Assembly: GCA_963774405.1 (NCBI GenBank)
Contig: CAVZEV010000005.1
Span: forward strand, 124,001-188,000
Direction of reading: 5' to 3'
Length of the DNA: 64,000 bases
Source: VRUE01 sp963774405
Lineage (GTDB): Bacteria; Actinomycetota; Thermoleophilia; Solirubrobacterales; 70-9
Shown one piece after another: positions 25,889-34,303 of the stretch. Every line of letters begins with the position of its first letter. The stretch's first letter is position 1. Both the position numbers and the translations under genes were made by a program. The notes below the pieces were generated by a model that saw nothing but the letters and a program-made list of their open reading frames with translations, was not told the DNA's origin and searched no databases.

Positions 25889-26422
25889 ATGGATCTCGCC
25901 GACCGCTTCGAGATGGTCCTCGAAGCGGTCGAGGAAGACGATGGGTGGGCGACCAACAGGGTGACGCCCGGCAAGGTGATTCTCGAAAACCTCGACGGCA
26001 TCGAAGCCGGTGTCCGTCAGATGATCCGGAAGGCCCCGCTGGAGATCACGACGATCTCCGTTCCCTCGGGAGGGGAGGTGGCCGTGCCGACGATCGAGGA
26101 GACCCTGCGGATCAAGGGGTTCCTGATTGTCCGGCGCAACCAGACCCGCGACTACCTGGACCTCGCGGCGCTTTCAGATGCCCTTGGGGTAGAGCGGGCG
26201 GCAGGCCTGCTGGATCAGATCGATGACTATTACGCCGACCAGCGTGGCGAAGGTGACGGCGTTGCATCCCAACTCGTGCGTCAGCTCGCCGACCCGCAGC
26301 CCGCGGATCGAGCCGTCATCGATCAGCTCTCTGCCTACCGCCGGTTGCGCAAGCAGTGGAGTGACTGGGAATCGGTCACCGAAGTTCTGGGGAGGGTCGC
26401 GGCAAGCATGGTGCTCCGATGA
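25889..26422 (+). CDS. AbiEii/AbiGii-like nucleotidyltransferase protein, short form
   Basis: The 177-residue product matches the C-terminal half of AbiEii-type proteins: VTPGKVILENLDGIEAGVRQ near residue 25, then VPTIEETLRIKGFLIVRRNQ followed by TRDYLDLAALSDALG near 75-105. The N-terminal GSxxxD nucleotidyltransferase motif is absent, yet a palindromic operator sits right before the ATG, so the short form may be the natural gene. In AbiE systems this component is the toxin that modifies tRNA or GTP; whether this one is active is unclear. The stop overlaps the next ATG. Confidence 0.72.
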   Translation: MDLADRFEMVLEAVEEDDGWATNRVTPGKVILENLDGIEAGVRQMIRKAPLEITTISVPSGGEVAVPTIEETLRIKGFLIVRRNQTRDYLDLAALSDALGVERAAGLLDQIDDYYADQRGEGDGVASQLVRQLADPQPADRAVIDQLSAYRRLRKQWSDWESVTEVLGRVAASMVLR

Positions 26423-26858
26423 GCTCGTTGGCCTTCCGCAACGTCGACGCCTCTCCCGATGACCCTGTCTCAACATGGCCAATCGAGGCAGTCCAAGCCG
26501 CCCTCGAGCGAGGGAGCCTCTCGGACTGGCGGCGCCTCGCAAAGGAGATCAGGGCGGAGCCCTGGGCCTTGTGGCCCGGCGGGTCGAGAGCGTCCTCACC
26601 TACAGCCGGCCCTACGGTGTGGACAGGGCAATGGAAGGGACCATTGCCCGCGCTCGTAGCGAGGCAGAGGCTGGGGAGCGAGAGACCGTCGCCGCCGAAG
26701 TGGCCCGGCTGATAGAGATGTCGGGCCTTTCCCGTGCCGAGTTCGCATCCGGGATCGGAACCTCGTCGTCGCGACTATCCACCTATGCCACCGGCAAGGT
26801 CACGCCCTCGGCAACACTGATGGTCCGCATGCGCGCGGTTGCCGCGGGCGCTCAATAG
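26419..26858 (+). CDS. AbiE-type partner with C-terminal HTH (one frameshift)
   Basis: The N-terminal 50 residues (MSSLAFRNVDASPDDPVSTW ... WRRLAKEIRAEPW) are in one frame and the rest (LVARRVESVLTYSRPYGVDR ... RAEFASGIGTSSSRLSTYAT) in the next. One G added to GGG 26564-26566 joins them into a 146-residue protein with a C-terminal XRE-like helix-turn-helix. The ATG overlaps the AbiEii-like stop, so it is the likely antitoxin or repressor of that pair. The stop overlaps the convergent KI-repeat gene. Confidence 0.72.
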
Positions 26859-27451
26859 AGAACGACGAAGAAGCCGGCGTCGATCGCTTCGAGCTTGCCG
26901 GAGCTCTCGCGCGGGTCGACGAAGGCCTGGGTTCCGGCCGGGCAGACCGGGCCCTGGCCGGTGCCGAGCTGGATCGTGACGTTTTTGCCCGCCTGGGCGT
27001 AGTCGACCGTGGCGACGCCGCCGACGGGCGCCGGGACGAGGCCGGCGAAGCAGTAGAAGCCGGTCGAGGGATGGCTCACGTTGGCCTGCGCGATGCCAAT
27101 GCTGCCGGCGAGGACGACGCCGTCGGCTGAGATGTTCGCCGCGTGCGAGAGCCTTTCGGCCGCCGGGGCGATGAAGCCCGGGGCCAGCTTTTCGAGGCTC
27201 ACAGCGCCGTCGGCGAGGCGGCCGTTGGTGACGGCCCCACGGGCGATCTTGGCGGTGGATATCGCCCCGGGCTTGATCTTGGCGCGGGTGACGGCGCTGC
27301 GCTTGATCTTCGCCGTCGTCACCGCGCCGCCGCGGAGCTCGTTGCTGCCGATCTTCTGCGCCGCGTAGGCGGCACCACCGCTGATGACAAGGAAGAGGGC
27401 GAGCGAGGAAACCACGTTGGCGTAGCTCAAGCGTCGGCTGATCCCCTTCAC
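26852..27451 (-). CDS. Secreted KI/AVT-repeat protein, paralogue 1
   Basis: The 199-residue product has an N-terminal signal or anchor helix (YANVVSSLALFLVISGGAAY), then IGSNELRGG and about five 10-residue repeats of the type AVTTAKIKRS ... AISTAKIARG ... AVSLEKLAPG, and a beta-rich C-terminal domain of about 100 residues. Such repeats probably build an elongated beta or trimeric stalk. It is the most divergent of the four tandem paralogues. Its function is unknown. A short hairpin lies upstream at 27518-27548. Confidence 0.8.
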   Translation of the reverse strand: MKGISRRLSYANVVSSLALFLVISGGAAYAAQKIGSNELRGGAVTTAKIKRSAVTRAKIKPGAISTAKIARGAVTNGRLADGAVSLEKLAPGFIAPAAERLSHAANISADGVVLAGSIGIAQANVSHPSTGFYCFAGLVPAPVGGVATVDYAQAGKNVTIQLGTGQGPVCPAGTQAFVDPRESSGKLEAIDAGFFVVLY

Positions 27452-27517
27452 GACCGCCGACGATGGCGAGGGGGCATGGCGCTGTCAAGGACCGCTGGAC
27501 GAATGCACCCAGGAGAG

Positions 27518-27548
27518 CGAAAGGGCCGGGCAGAGCCCGGCCCTTTCG
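27518..27548. terminator. Hairpin after KI-repeat gene 2
   Basis: A 14-bp perfect stem (27518-27531 with 27535-27548) around AGA, with arms CGAAAGGGCCGGGC and the complement, lies 22 bases beyond the stop of the 27571 gene on the minus strand. It is a typical intrinsic-terminator stem. Confidence 0.7.
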
Positions 27549-27570
27549 GCCCATCGCCGGCCGGAGTGAC

Positions 27571-28182
27571 CTAGTGGTAGAGCGTGATGAAGAACGGCAG
27601 GTTGCCTTCGGTGATCCCCGACGAGTAGGTGAATACCTGTACGGCAGGGGCCGGGCATTTGTCGCCGTCGAGGCTCAGCTGAGCCGTGGTGCCGCCGGTC
27701 CCGTCGAAGATCGGCGTCACCTGGCCGCCCCGCGGTGAGAAGCCGGCGGTCACGCAATAGACGCCTTCCTCGGGGCGCGAGACGCTGACGACGTTCTTCG
27801 AGTTCGCGGTCGCGATCGTGCCGTTGGCGTTGATCTGCCCGAACGCCTCCGGCTGCGCCGATTCGGCCGTAACGGCCACGGCAGCCTTCGGCACTTCGCT
27901 GAGCGAGGACTCCCTCACCTTGTCGCCGGTGACCGAGTCGTTGGCGATCTTCGCCGTGGTGACGGCTTCGGCGCCGATCTTGTTGGTCTTCACCGCCCCG
28001 TTCTTGATCTTCGCCGTGGCAACGGCTTCCCGCCTGATCTTGCCGGTGGTGATCGAGTTGCCCTTGATCCGATGGCTGCCGATCTTCTGCGCCGCGTAGG
28101 CACTGGCGCCGCCGAGGACCAGGAAGACGGCAATCGACGACATCACGTTCGCATACGTGATGCGCTTGCGAATCTGCTTCAC
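27571..28182 (-). CDS. Secreted KI/AVT-repeat protein, paralogue 2
   Basis: The 203-residue product shares MKQIRKRITYANVMSSIAVF with paralogues 3 and 4, then a signal or anchor helix, AAQKIGSHRIKGN and about five repeats (SITTGKIRREAVATAKIKNG, then AVKTNKIGAEAVTTAKIAND), and a C-terminal domain with one cysteine pair (YCVTAGFSP, DKCPAPAVQ). A ribosome site GGAGAG precedes the ATG. It was probably copied from a neighbour, but its upstream leader differs from that of paralogues 3 and 4. Confidence 0.82.
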   Translation of the reverse strand: MKQIRKRITYANVMSSIAVFLVLGGASAYAAQKIGSHRIKGNSITTGKIRREAVATAKIKNGAVKTNKIGAEAVTTAKIANDSVTGDKVRESSLSEVPKAAVAVTAESAQPEAFGQINANGTIATANSKNVVSVSRPEEGVYCVTAGFSPRGGQVTPIFDGTGGTTAQLSLDGDKCPAPAVQVFTYSSGITEGNLPFFITLYH

Positions 28183-28297
28183 GAAAGTCTCTCCTTCGGT
28201 TGACTAAGGCGAATCGACGAGGCTCGAATCCCTCGTCTTCGCGACTAACCGAGGAAGACCTTCAAAGTTGCGACGCTCTAACCCAATGAAGAGAGTG

Positions 28298-28321
28298 GGG
28301 GGGCGGCTTCCGCCGCCCCCC
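28298..28321. terminator. G/C hairpin after KI-repeat gene 3
   Basis: A 10-bp stem GGGGGGCGGC / GCCGCCCCCC with loop TTCC lies 28 bases beyond the stop of the 28349 gene on the minus strand. It is probably an intrinsic terminator. Confidence 0.7.
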
Positions 28322-28348
28322 AAAAGAGAACCTCACAAAGCGGCCCGG

Positions 28349-29026
28349 CTACGGGCAGATCGCCGCGATATGGAAGCCGTCATTGCCGGTTGGATCGACA
28401 TTGGCGCCTGCAGAATTGTAGATCCGAACCTCGATGTCGGTCGGGTCATTGGAACTACGCTGCTCGACCGAAATCTCACCCGGGTCCGAGCCACCAGAAC
28501 CGACGTCGCCAACGGTTGCCACATACGCACATTGACGAATATCTGCCTTAAAGCTGACGAAGTAGATACCGGTATTGATACGGCCGGCTCCGGTCGCGTT
28601 CCCGCGAATTACCGAGGCGCCAGCGGATGTTGTTTCGACCACTGCCCATCGCAGTGATTGCTGAAATCCACTCGCCGGAATTCCACCGAGCTGATTGGCG
28701 TTGGGGACAGCGCCAAGTGACGACTCCTGCACCTTTGCGCCAGTTACAGCGTCGTCGGCAATCTTCGCCGTGGTCACCGCATTGTCGGCAATCTTCGCCG
28801 TGGTCACCGCATTATTGGCGAGCTTGTCAGTCGACACAGCTTCCTTCTTGAGCTTGCTCGTGGTGACCGCTTCCTTGACGATCTTGCCGGTCTTGATCGA
28901 GTTGGCCTTGATCTGGTTGCTGCCGATCTTCTTGGCGGCGTAGGCGGCGCCACCGCCGAGGACGAGGAAGACGGCAATCGACGACATCACGTTCGCATAC
29001 GTGATGCGCTTGCGAATCTGTTTCAC
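28349..29026 (-). CDS. Secreted KI/AVT-repeat protein, paralogue 3
   Basis: The 225-residue product has the shared start MKQIRKRITYANVMSSIAVF, AAKKIGSNQIKAN and seven to eight 10-residue repeats, including two identical NAVTTAKIAD units next to each other, which shows recent repeat expansion. The C-terminal domain (GGIPASGFQQSLRWAVVETT onward) has a cysteine (RQCAYVATVGDVG) and a terminal AAICP. The gene follows a leader nearly identical to that of paralogue 4. Confidence 0.83.
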   Translation of the reverse strand: MKQIRKRITYANVMSSIAVFLVLGGGAAYAAKKIGSNQIKANSIKTGKIVKEAVTTSKLKKEAVSTDKLANNAVTTAKIADNAVTTAKIADDAVTGAKVQESSLGAVPNANQLGGIPASGFQQSLRWAVVETTSAGASVIRGNATGAGRINTGIYFVSFKADIRQCAYVATVGDVGSGGSDPGEISVEQRSSNDPTDIEVRIYNSAGANVDPTGNDGFHIAAICP

Positions 29027-29033
29027 AGGGAAT

Positions 29034-29161
29034 CTCTCCTTGGATTATGAAAGGGACGAGAGGCACGTGCCTGCTCGGTACTGGTGCGCCGCCGACCCTC
29101 GCAGGTATGCCAAAGAGATGTCAAGCGGTCTGGACGCGGCTGTTATGTCCGCCGCGACGCT
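29034..29161. repeat. Leader duplication, copy 1 (upstream of paralogue 3)
   Basis: About 125 bp nearly identical to 29954-30083, about 920 bp away. It carries the ribosome site and, on the minus strand, TTGACAT followed 11 bp later by a TTGGCAT. Identity runs on into the N-terminal codons of the genes, so leader and start were duplicated together. Confidence 0.85.
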
Positions 29162-29188
29162 GGAAGGACGAGTTCGTGCCGAAAGCCG

Positions 29189-29231
29189 GGCTACAGGGCA
29201 GTCGGGCAGTCTGCCCGACTGCCCTGTAGCC
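29189..29231. terminator. 43-nt near-perfect palindrome after KI-repeat gene 4
   Basis: Perfect 21-bp arms (29189-29209 and 29211-29231) around a single T. The arms themselves repeat GGGCAGT. It lies 18 bases beyond the stop of the 29250 gene on the minus strand and would end its transcript; such a tight palindrome may also extrude as a cruciform. Confidence 0.8.
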
Positions 29232-29249
29232 ATCGCGAAAGCGACTCCG

Positions 29250-29951
29250 CTATCCGCCGATTGCCCGGCCGAAGAAACGGCAGGCAGCCGCGCTGTCGAA
29301 GCCATCGCTCCGCCAAGCGTATTGCGCCGTGACGACCACGCCGTTCTGGAAGACGACATCGATCGTCCCTGCGCCATTTTCTGTCTGAGTGAGTGCCAAA
29401 TTACTGGCAGCAGTGAAATTACTTGTGCCGCCGTGGATGGTCGCTCCGGCATTGTCAATACCCTCATATCGCACAGCTCCCTGAGAACTCGAGCTGCTAT
29501 TTGCAAGCAGCGCGGGTGTTCCAGCTGCACACGTAGCCGTAAGTTTCAGACCTTGAACGTTGAGAACCGTCTGCTCTGCTCCATTTTCAGGAACCTGAGC
29601 GCTGAACTTGGCTACCGTCTGGCCCCCTACAGTGTTCGCGCTGTTCGCGTTGTCGGCGCTGTTGGCGCTGTTGGCGTGAGCCGCGTTCGGAACAGTGCCC
29701 ACCGAACCGAGGTTCAGCTTCGCACCGGTAACTGCCCCGTCGGCGATCTTAACCGTGGTAACGGAGTTTTTCTTAAGCTTCGAGGCGGTGACCGCTTCCT
29801 TCTTGATCTTGCCGGTCGTGATCGAGTTGCCCTTGATTTCGTTGCTGCCTATCTTCTTGGCGGCGTAGGCGGCACCACCGCCTAGGACGAGAAAGACGGT
29901 GATTGACGACATCACGTTCGCGTATGTGATGCGCTTGCGGATCTGTTTCAC
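29250..29951 (-). CDS. Secreted KI/AVT-repeat protein, paralogue 4
   Basis: The 233-residue product has the shared N-terminus and AAKKIGSNEIKGNSITTGKI, fewer stalk repeats (KEAVTASKLKKNSVTTVKIA, DGAVTGAKLN), then a short asparagine-alanine run (AHANSANSADNANSANTVGG) and a C-terminal beta domain that ends FDSAAACRFFGRAIGG. The N/A/S run is unlike its neighbours and may be a flexible spacer. The ribosome site is AAGGAGAG. Confidence 0.83.
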   Translation of the reverse strand: MKQIRKRITYANVMSSITVFLVLGGGAAYAAKKIGSNEIKGNSITTGKIKKEAVTASKLKKNSVTTVKIADGAVTGAKLNLGSVGTVPNAAHANSANSADNANSANTVGGQTVAKFSAQVPENGAEQTVLNVQGLKLTATCAAGTPALLANSSSSSQGAVRYEGIDNAGATIHGGTSNFTAASNLALTQTENGAGTIDVVFQNGVVVTAQYAWRSDGFDSAAACRFFGRAIGG

Positions 29952-29953
29952 AG

Positions 29954-30083
29954 GGATCTCTCCTTGGGGTATGAAGGGACGAGAGGCACGCGCCTGCTCG
30001 GTACTGGTGCGTCGCCGACCCTCGCAGGTATGTCAAAGAGATGTCAAGCGGTCTGGACGCGGCTGCATGTCAGCCGCGACGCT
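29954..30083. repeat. Leader duplication, copy 2 (upstream of paralogue 4)
   Basis: It matches 29034-29161 almost base for base. On the minus strand it holds two TTGACAT boxes 11 bp apart. Its distal end runs into the 3' codons of the kinase gene at 30070, so the original leader lies next to that gene and copy 1 was made from it. Confidence 0.85.
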
Positions 30084-31139
30084 CGGCTTCGTCCGCGGCG
30101 TCGGCCAGTCGCTCGACCAGGCGCGCGAACTGCTTCGATCCCCGGGTCGACCTTGCCGTACTGGCCGGCGGCGTAGCGAGCGTAGACGCCCTCGAGGATG
30201 ATCGCCAGCTTCCAGTAGCCGAGGGCGACGAAGAAGTCGAGCTGGGAGAGGTCGCGGCCGGAGCGCTCGGCGTAGCGGGCGCTGAGCTCCTCGCGGGTTG
30301 GGGAAGCCGGGCGCCATCGTCGCCGGCTGTCCCAGGGCGATCGTCGTCCTCGCCCGCCTCGGGCCAGTAGACCATCAGCAGGCCGACGTCGGCGAGCGGG
30401 TCGCCGAGCGTGCAGAGCTCCCAGTCGACGACCGCGGCCACCTCGCCGCGCGGGCGTCAGGATCATGTTGTCGAGGCGGTAGTCGCCGTGGACGATCGTC
30501 GCCGGGCCCTGCGCGGGGATCCGCGCCGCGAGCCGCTCGTGGACCGCGTCGATCGCGGGCAGCTCGCGGGTCTTCGACTTCTCCCACTGGCCCTGCCAGC
30601 GGCGCAGCTGGCGGGCGACGTAGTCCTCCTTGCGGCCGAGGTCGCCGAGGCCGACGGCGTCGGGGTCGACCGCGTGGATCGCGACCAGGGTGTCGGCGAC
30701 GCGCTCGCCGATCGCGCGGCGATCGGCCTCGTCGGGAAAGGCCTCGGCCTCGGCGAGCCCGCGCAGGATCGGCCCCTCGACGAACTCCATCACGTAGAAG
30801 GGGGCCCCGTTGACGCTCTCGTCCTCGCAGAGGCCGACCACCGGCGCGACCGGCACGTGGGTCTGCGCCAGCGCCGAGACCACCCGGTGCTCCCGCGCCA
30901 TGTCGTGGGCCGAGCCAAGCCGCTTGCCGAGCGGCGGGCGGCGCAGCGCCCAGCGCCTGCCGGCGCTGTCGCGTACGCCGTAGGTCAGGTTCGAGTGACC
31001 GCCGGAGATCCGCTCGAAGGTGAGGGGCAGCTCGAGCGCCGGGTATGTGCTCGCCGAACCATGCCTCCACACCCGCCCGATCGATCCCCTCCGGCGCCTC
31101 GGCGCTGCCGTCGGCCGTGCCTGTAGCCTCGTCTCCCAT
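30070..31139 (-). pseudogene. APH-type phosphotransferase (ACAD-linked kinase), several frameshifts
   Basis: Pieces in different frames add up to one aminoglycoside-phosphotransferase-fold protein: MGDEATGTADGSAEAPEGID, FERISGGHSNLTYGVRDSAG, IVHGDYRLDNMILTP (catalytic HGD), VDWELCTLGDPLADVGLLMV (metal DWE), and FFVALGYWKLAIILEGVYAR. At least four breaks fall near 31040, 30450, 30300 and 30140. Relatives phosphorylate hydroxyacyl-CoA with ACAD10/11-like dehydrogenases. It could be decayed or hit by clustered sequencing errors; motifs are intact, which favours errors. Confidence 0.7.
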
Positions 31140-31141
31140 CG

Positions 31142-32468
31142 AGCGGGCAAGCATATTCCCGGCGCCGTTTCCGGCTCAGCCCGTCGCTCGCCAACCGGCT
31201 GACGATCGGCTTTGCGATTGCCTTTGCCGTGCTCACCGGCCTCGCCGTGATCGGCGTCGCCCGCTTCTTGCAGCAGCGCCAGGACTTCGAGGACGCGACC
31301 GCGCGCTCCTACCAGGTGGAGATCGCCGCCCGCACCCGGCTCGCCAACGGCGTGCGCCCGGCCGCCGCCCGGCCGTGATCCTCTCCCAGCAGCACAAGCG
31401 CCAACAGCTGCGCGACGAAATCGGCGGCGAGACCCGCGACACCGCGCTGCTGGTCGGGGCAGGGCTGATCGCCGGGCTGACCGGCGCGCGCGCTGCTCTT
31501 CAGCGGCCTGATCGCCTCGATGCGCCGCCCGCTGGAGGAGCTGGTCGAGGCCTCCGGCCGCCTCGCCGCCGGCGACCTCGACACGCGGGTCAAAGTCGGC
31601 GGCCTCTCGGAGACCGCATCGCTGGGCGCGGCCTTCAACGAGATGGCCGGTGAGCTGCAGCGCCGCGCCGGCGAGCGCGACCAGCTGGAAACGATGAAGG
31701 ACGAGTTCGTGCTGACCGCCTCGCACGAGCTGCGCAGCCCGCTCACCTCGGTGCAGGGCTTCGCCGAGCTGCTGATGCTGGAGCGCGACAAGCTCGACCC
31801 CAAGCAGGCCGACACGGTCGAGATCATCCTCGACAACACCCGCCACCTGGTGCGCCTGCTCAACGACCTGCTCGACCTCGCCCGCAGCGACGCCGGCCGG
31901 CTGACGATCAAGCCGGCGCCGACCGAGGTCGCCTCGCTGGTCGAAGACCCGGTGCGGACGATGCTGAGCCAGACCCAGGCCAAGGACCAGACGCTGACCC
32001 AGGCGATCACCCCCGGCCTGCCGCCGGTCAGCGTCGACCGCGACCGCATCCGCCAGGTGCTCGTGAATCTCTTGACCAACGCACATGAGTACTGTCCCGA
32101 CGGGCGCCACGATCCACGTGACCGCGGGCGGCAACGCCGGTGGGGTGGAACTTGCGGTGAGCGATAACGGCCCCGGCATGGCAGCGGATCAGCTAGACCA
32201 CATATTCGATCGCTTCACCCGCGGCGACGCCGGGTTGACCCAGCACGTCGGCGGCACCGGGCTCGGGCTGGCGATCTCGAAGTCGCTGGTCGAGCTGCAC
32301 GGCGGCACGATCAGCGCCGAATCGGTTCAGGGCCAGGGCTCGACCTTCCGGGTTTCGCTGCCCGCCCTGCGGCAGCGAACCGAGAGCCGCGAACCGACGA
32401 CGCGGACGGGGCCGCGGCCCAACCCCGCGAGGAGGCGCTGTGAGCACGCGAGTACTAATCGCCGATGA
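31142..32468 (+). pseudogene. Sensor histidine kinase, several frameshifts
   Basis: The parts read SLANRLTIGFAIAFAVLTGL (TM1), a periplasmic segment, VGAGLIAGLTGA / LLFSGLIASMRRPLEELVEA (TM2 and HAMP), DEFVLTASHELRSPLTSVQG (HisKA, His active), a HATPase N-box NLLTNAHEY, and DNGPGMAADQLDHIFDRF with GGTGLGLAISKSLVELHGG. Breaks fall near 31370, 31490 and 32100. No in-frame start is visible, so the 5' end is approximate. It is followed by a receiver protein whose GTG overlaps the likely true TGA (32441). Divergent from the damaged kinase gene. Confidence 0.7.
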
Positions 32469-32847
32469 CTCGGAGACGATCCTGCTCCTGCTGCGCACGC
32501 GGCTGGAGATGGAGGGCTACGAGGTGATCACCGCGGCCGACGGCGTCGAGGTGATCGAGGCGATGCAGCGTCCCGCCGAGCCAAAGCCCGAGATCCTCCT
32601 GCTCGACGCGATGATGCCGCGCAAGTCCGGCATCGACGCCCTGCGCGAGCTGCGCGCCGGCGGGGTCGAGACGCCGGTCCTGATCGTCAGCGCCCACCAG
32701 GACGAGATGGACGCCGGCGCCGCCACCGACGTCGAGGTCAGCGGCTACATCACCAAGCCGATCGACTTCGACCAGCTCTTCACGCGCATCGCCGAGCTGA
32801 GCCCGCTTAGCTCTTCGCGACCTCGAGCCGGATCTCTTTGCCCTTGA
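32440..32847 (+). CDS. Single-domain response regulator
   Basis: The 135-residue receiver domain has the acidic pair in VLIADDSETILLL, the phospho-acceptor aspartate in ILLLDAMMPRKSG near residue 54, and the conserved lysine in GYITKPIDF near 107. It has no output domain. It probably pairs with the sensor kinase just upstream. The last 15 residues overlap the convergent helicase gene by 41 bases, which is odd and may reflect a late frameshift. Confidence 0.8.
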   Translation: MSTRVLIADDSETILLLLRTRLEMEGYEVITAADGVEVIEAMQRPAEPKPEILLLDAMMPRKSGIDALRELRAGGVETPVLIVSAHQDEMDAGAATDVEVSGYITKPIDFDQLFTRIAELSPLSSSRPRAGSLCP

Positions 32848-34303
32848 CCTTGGTGCCGTCGAGGTACTCGACCGTGCGCTCGGCGACGTCGGGGTCGAGG
32901 TGGACGAAGGAGAAGCGGTGCAGGACGTGGACGTCGTGGATCGCCTCGGCGGGCAGGACGGCGCCCTCGCGCAGCGCCCAGCGCAGGTCCTCCTCGGTGA
33001 TGCCGCTGCGCTCGCCGCGGTTGACGAAGAGCTTGACCGATTTGGCGGAATCGGGCTTGTCCGCGCCCGCCTTGCCTGAGTCCGACTTGGCCGCGGCGTC
33101 GGCCTTGGCCGGCTTCGGCTCGCGCGGCTCGGCCGCCTTGCTGCGCTGCGGGCGCTCGCGGCGGCGCGGGCGCGGCGCGTGCTCGAGCCGCTCCTCCGGG
33201 GTTTCCCACTCGCCGATCGTCGTCTTCACGTCGCGCTCGATGCGGGAGATCTCGTCGCGCTGGGCGGGGGTGACGAAGGTGATCGCGCGGCCCGTCCGCC
33301 CGACCCGGCCGGTGCGGCCGATGCGGTGGACGTAGACCTCCGAGGAGGCCGGCACGTCGTAGTTGATCACGTGGGTGACGTGCTCGATGTCGAGGCCGCG
33401 GGCGGCGATGTCGGTCGCCACCAGCAGGCGCACCCGGTGGTCCTTGAAGGCGATCATCACGCCGTCGCGCGAGCCCTGGCTCATGTCGCCGTGCAGCGCC
33501 TTGACGTCGAGGCCTTTGTTCTTCAGCGTCTTCTCCAGGCGGTCGGCGCCGATCTTGGTGCGGCAGAAGATGATCGCCTGCTCGGGTTCCTCGATCTTCA
33601 GCAGCTCGACCAGCTTCGCCGCCTTCTCCTTGGCCCCGACCTCGACGTAGGCCTGAGCGATCGCGTCGACGGTCAGCGTCTTCGGCGTGATCGAGATCGT
33701 CGTCGGGTCATACATGTAGCTCTCGGCCAGCCGTTTGACGGGCGGTGGCATCGTCGCCGAGAAGAGCGCCGTCTGGCGGCCGCTCGGGCACATGCGGAGG
33801 ATCTTCTCGACGTCCTCGATGAAGCCGAGGTCGAGCATCTCATCGGCCTCGTCGAGGACGACGTAGCGGGCCGCGGTGAGGACCAGCGAGCGGCGGCTCA
33901 TCAGGTCCATCATGCGGCCGACGGTGGCGACGACGACGTGGGCGCCGGAGCGCAGTTGCGCCTGCTGCGATTTGATCGGGGCGCCGCCGAAGACGGCGAC
34001 GATCTCGACGTCGAGGTGCTCGGCGTAGGAGCGCAGCGCCTGGGTCACCTGGATGCAGAGCTCGCGGGTCGGCGTCAGCACCACCGCCTGCACCTCGTCG
34101 TTGCCCGGGTCGAGGTACTGCAGCAGCGGCAGGCCGAAGGCAGCCGTCTTGCCGGTGCCGGTCTGGGCCTGGCCGATCACGTCGTGGCCGTCGAGCAGCT
34201 CGGGGATCGCCTGGTCCTGGATCGGCGTCGGCTCGTCGAAGCCGAGCTCGTCGAGGGCTTGCTGGATTTGCGGCGAGAGGCCGAGTTCTTTGAAGGAGAT
34301 CAC
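32807..34303 (-). CDS. DEAD-box RNA helicase with DbpA-type RNA-binding tail
   Basis: The 498-residue product has the full DEAD-box set: Q motif GFDEPTPIQDQAIPELL, Walker A AQTGTGKT, PTRELCIQV, DEAD in VVLDEADEMLDLGF, SAT in ALFSATMPPPVK, and HRIGRTGRVGRTG. A basic, low-complexity linker with many K, R, P and A follows, then a DbpA/CsdA-like RNA-binding domain (VKLFVNRGERSGITEEDLRW). It probably remodels structured RNA or ribosome precursors. The ATG overlaps the quinone reductase stop, so they share an mRNA. Confidence 0.93.
   Translation of the reverse strand: MISFKELGLSPQIQQALDELGFDEPTPIQDQAIPELLDGHDVIGQAQTGTGKTAAFGLPLLQYLDPGNDEVQAVVLTPTRELCIQVTQALRSYAEHLDVEIVAVFGGAPIKSQQAQLRSGAHVVVATVGRMMDLMSRRSLVLTAARYVVLDEADEMLDLGFIEDVEKILRMCPSGRQTALFSATMPPPVKRLAESYMYDPTTISITPKTLTVDAIAQAYVEVGAKEKAAKLVELLKIEEPEQAIIFCRTKIGADRLEKTLKNKGLDVKALHGDMSQGSRDGVMIAFKDHRVRLLVATDIAARGLDIEHVTHVINYDVPASSEVYVHRIGRTGRVGRTGRAITFVTPAQRDEISRIERDVKTTIGEWETPEERLEHAPRPRRRERPQRSKAAEPREPKPAKADAAAKSDSGKAGADKPDSAKSVKLFVNRGERSGITEEDLRWALREGAVLPAEAIHDVHVLHRFSFVHLDPDVAERTVEYLDGTKVKGKEIRLEVAKS

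Noticed and set aside
30044..32179. One 711-codon minus-strand frame over the kinase and sensor region
   Set aside because: Only its C-terminal third matches a protein family; the N-terminal part is antisense to the sensor kinase motifs on the plus strand.
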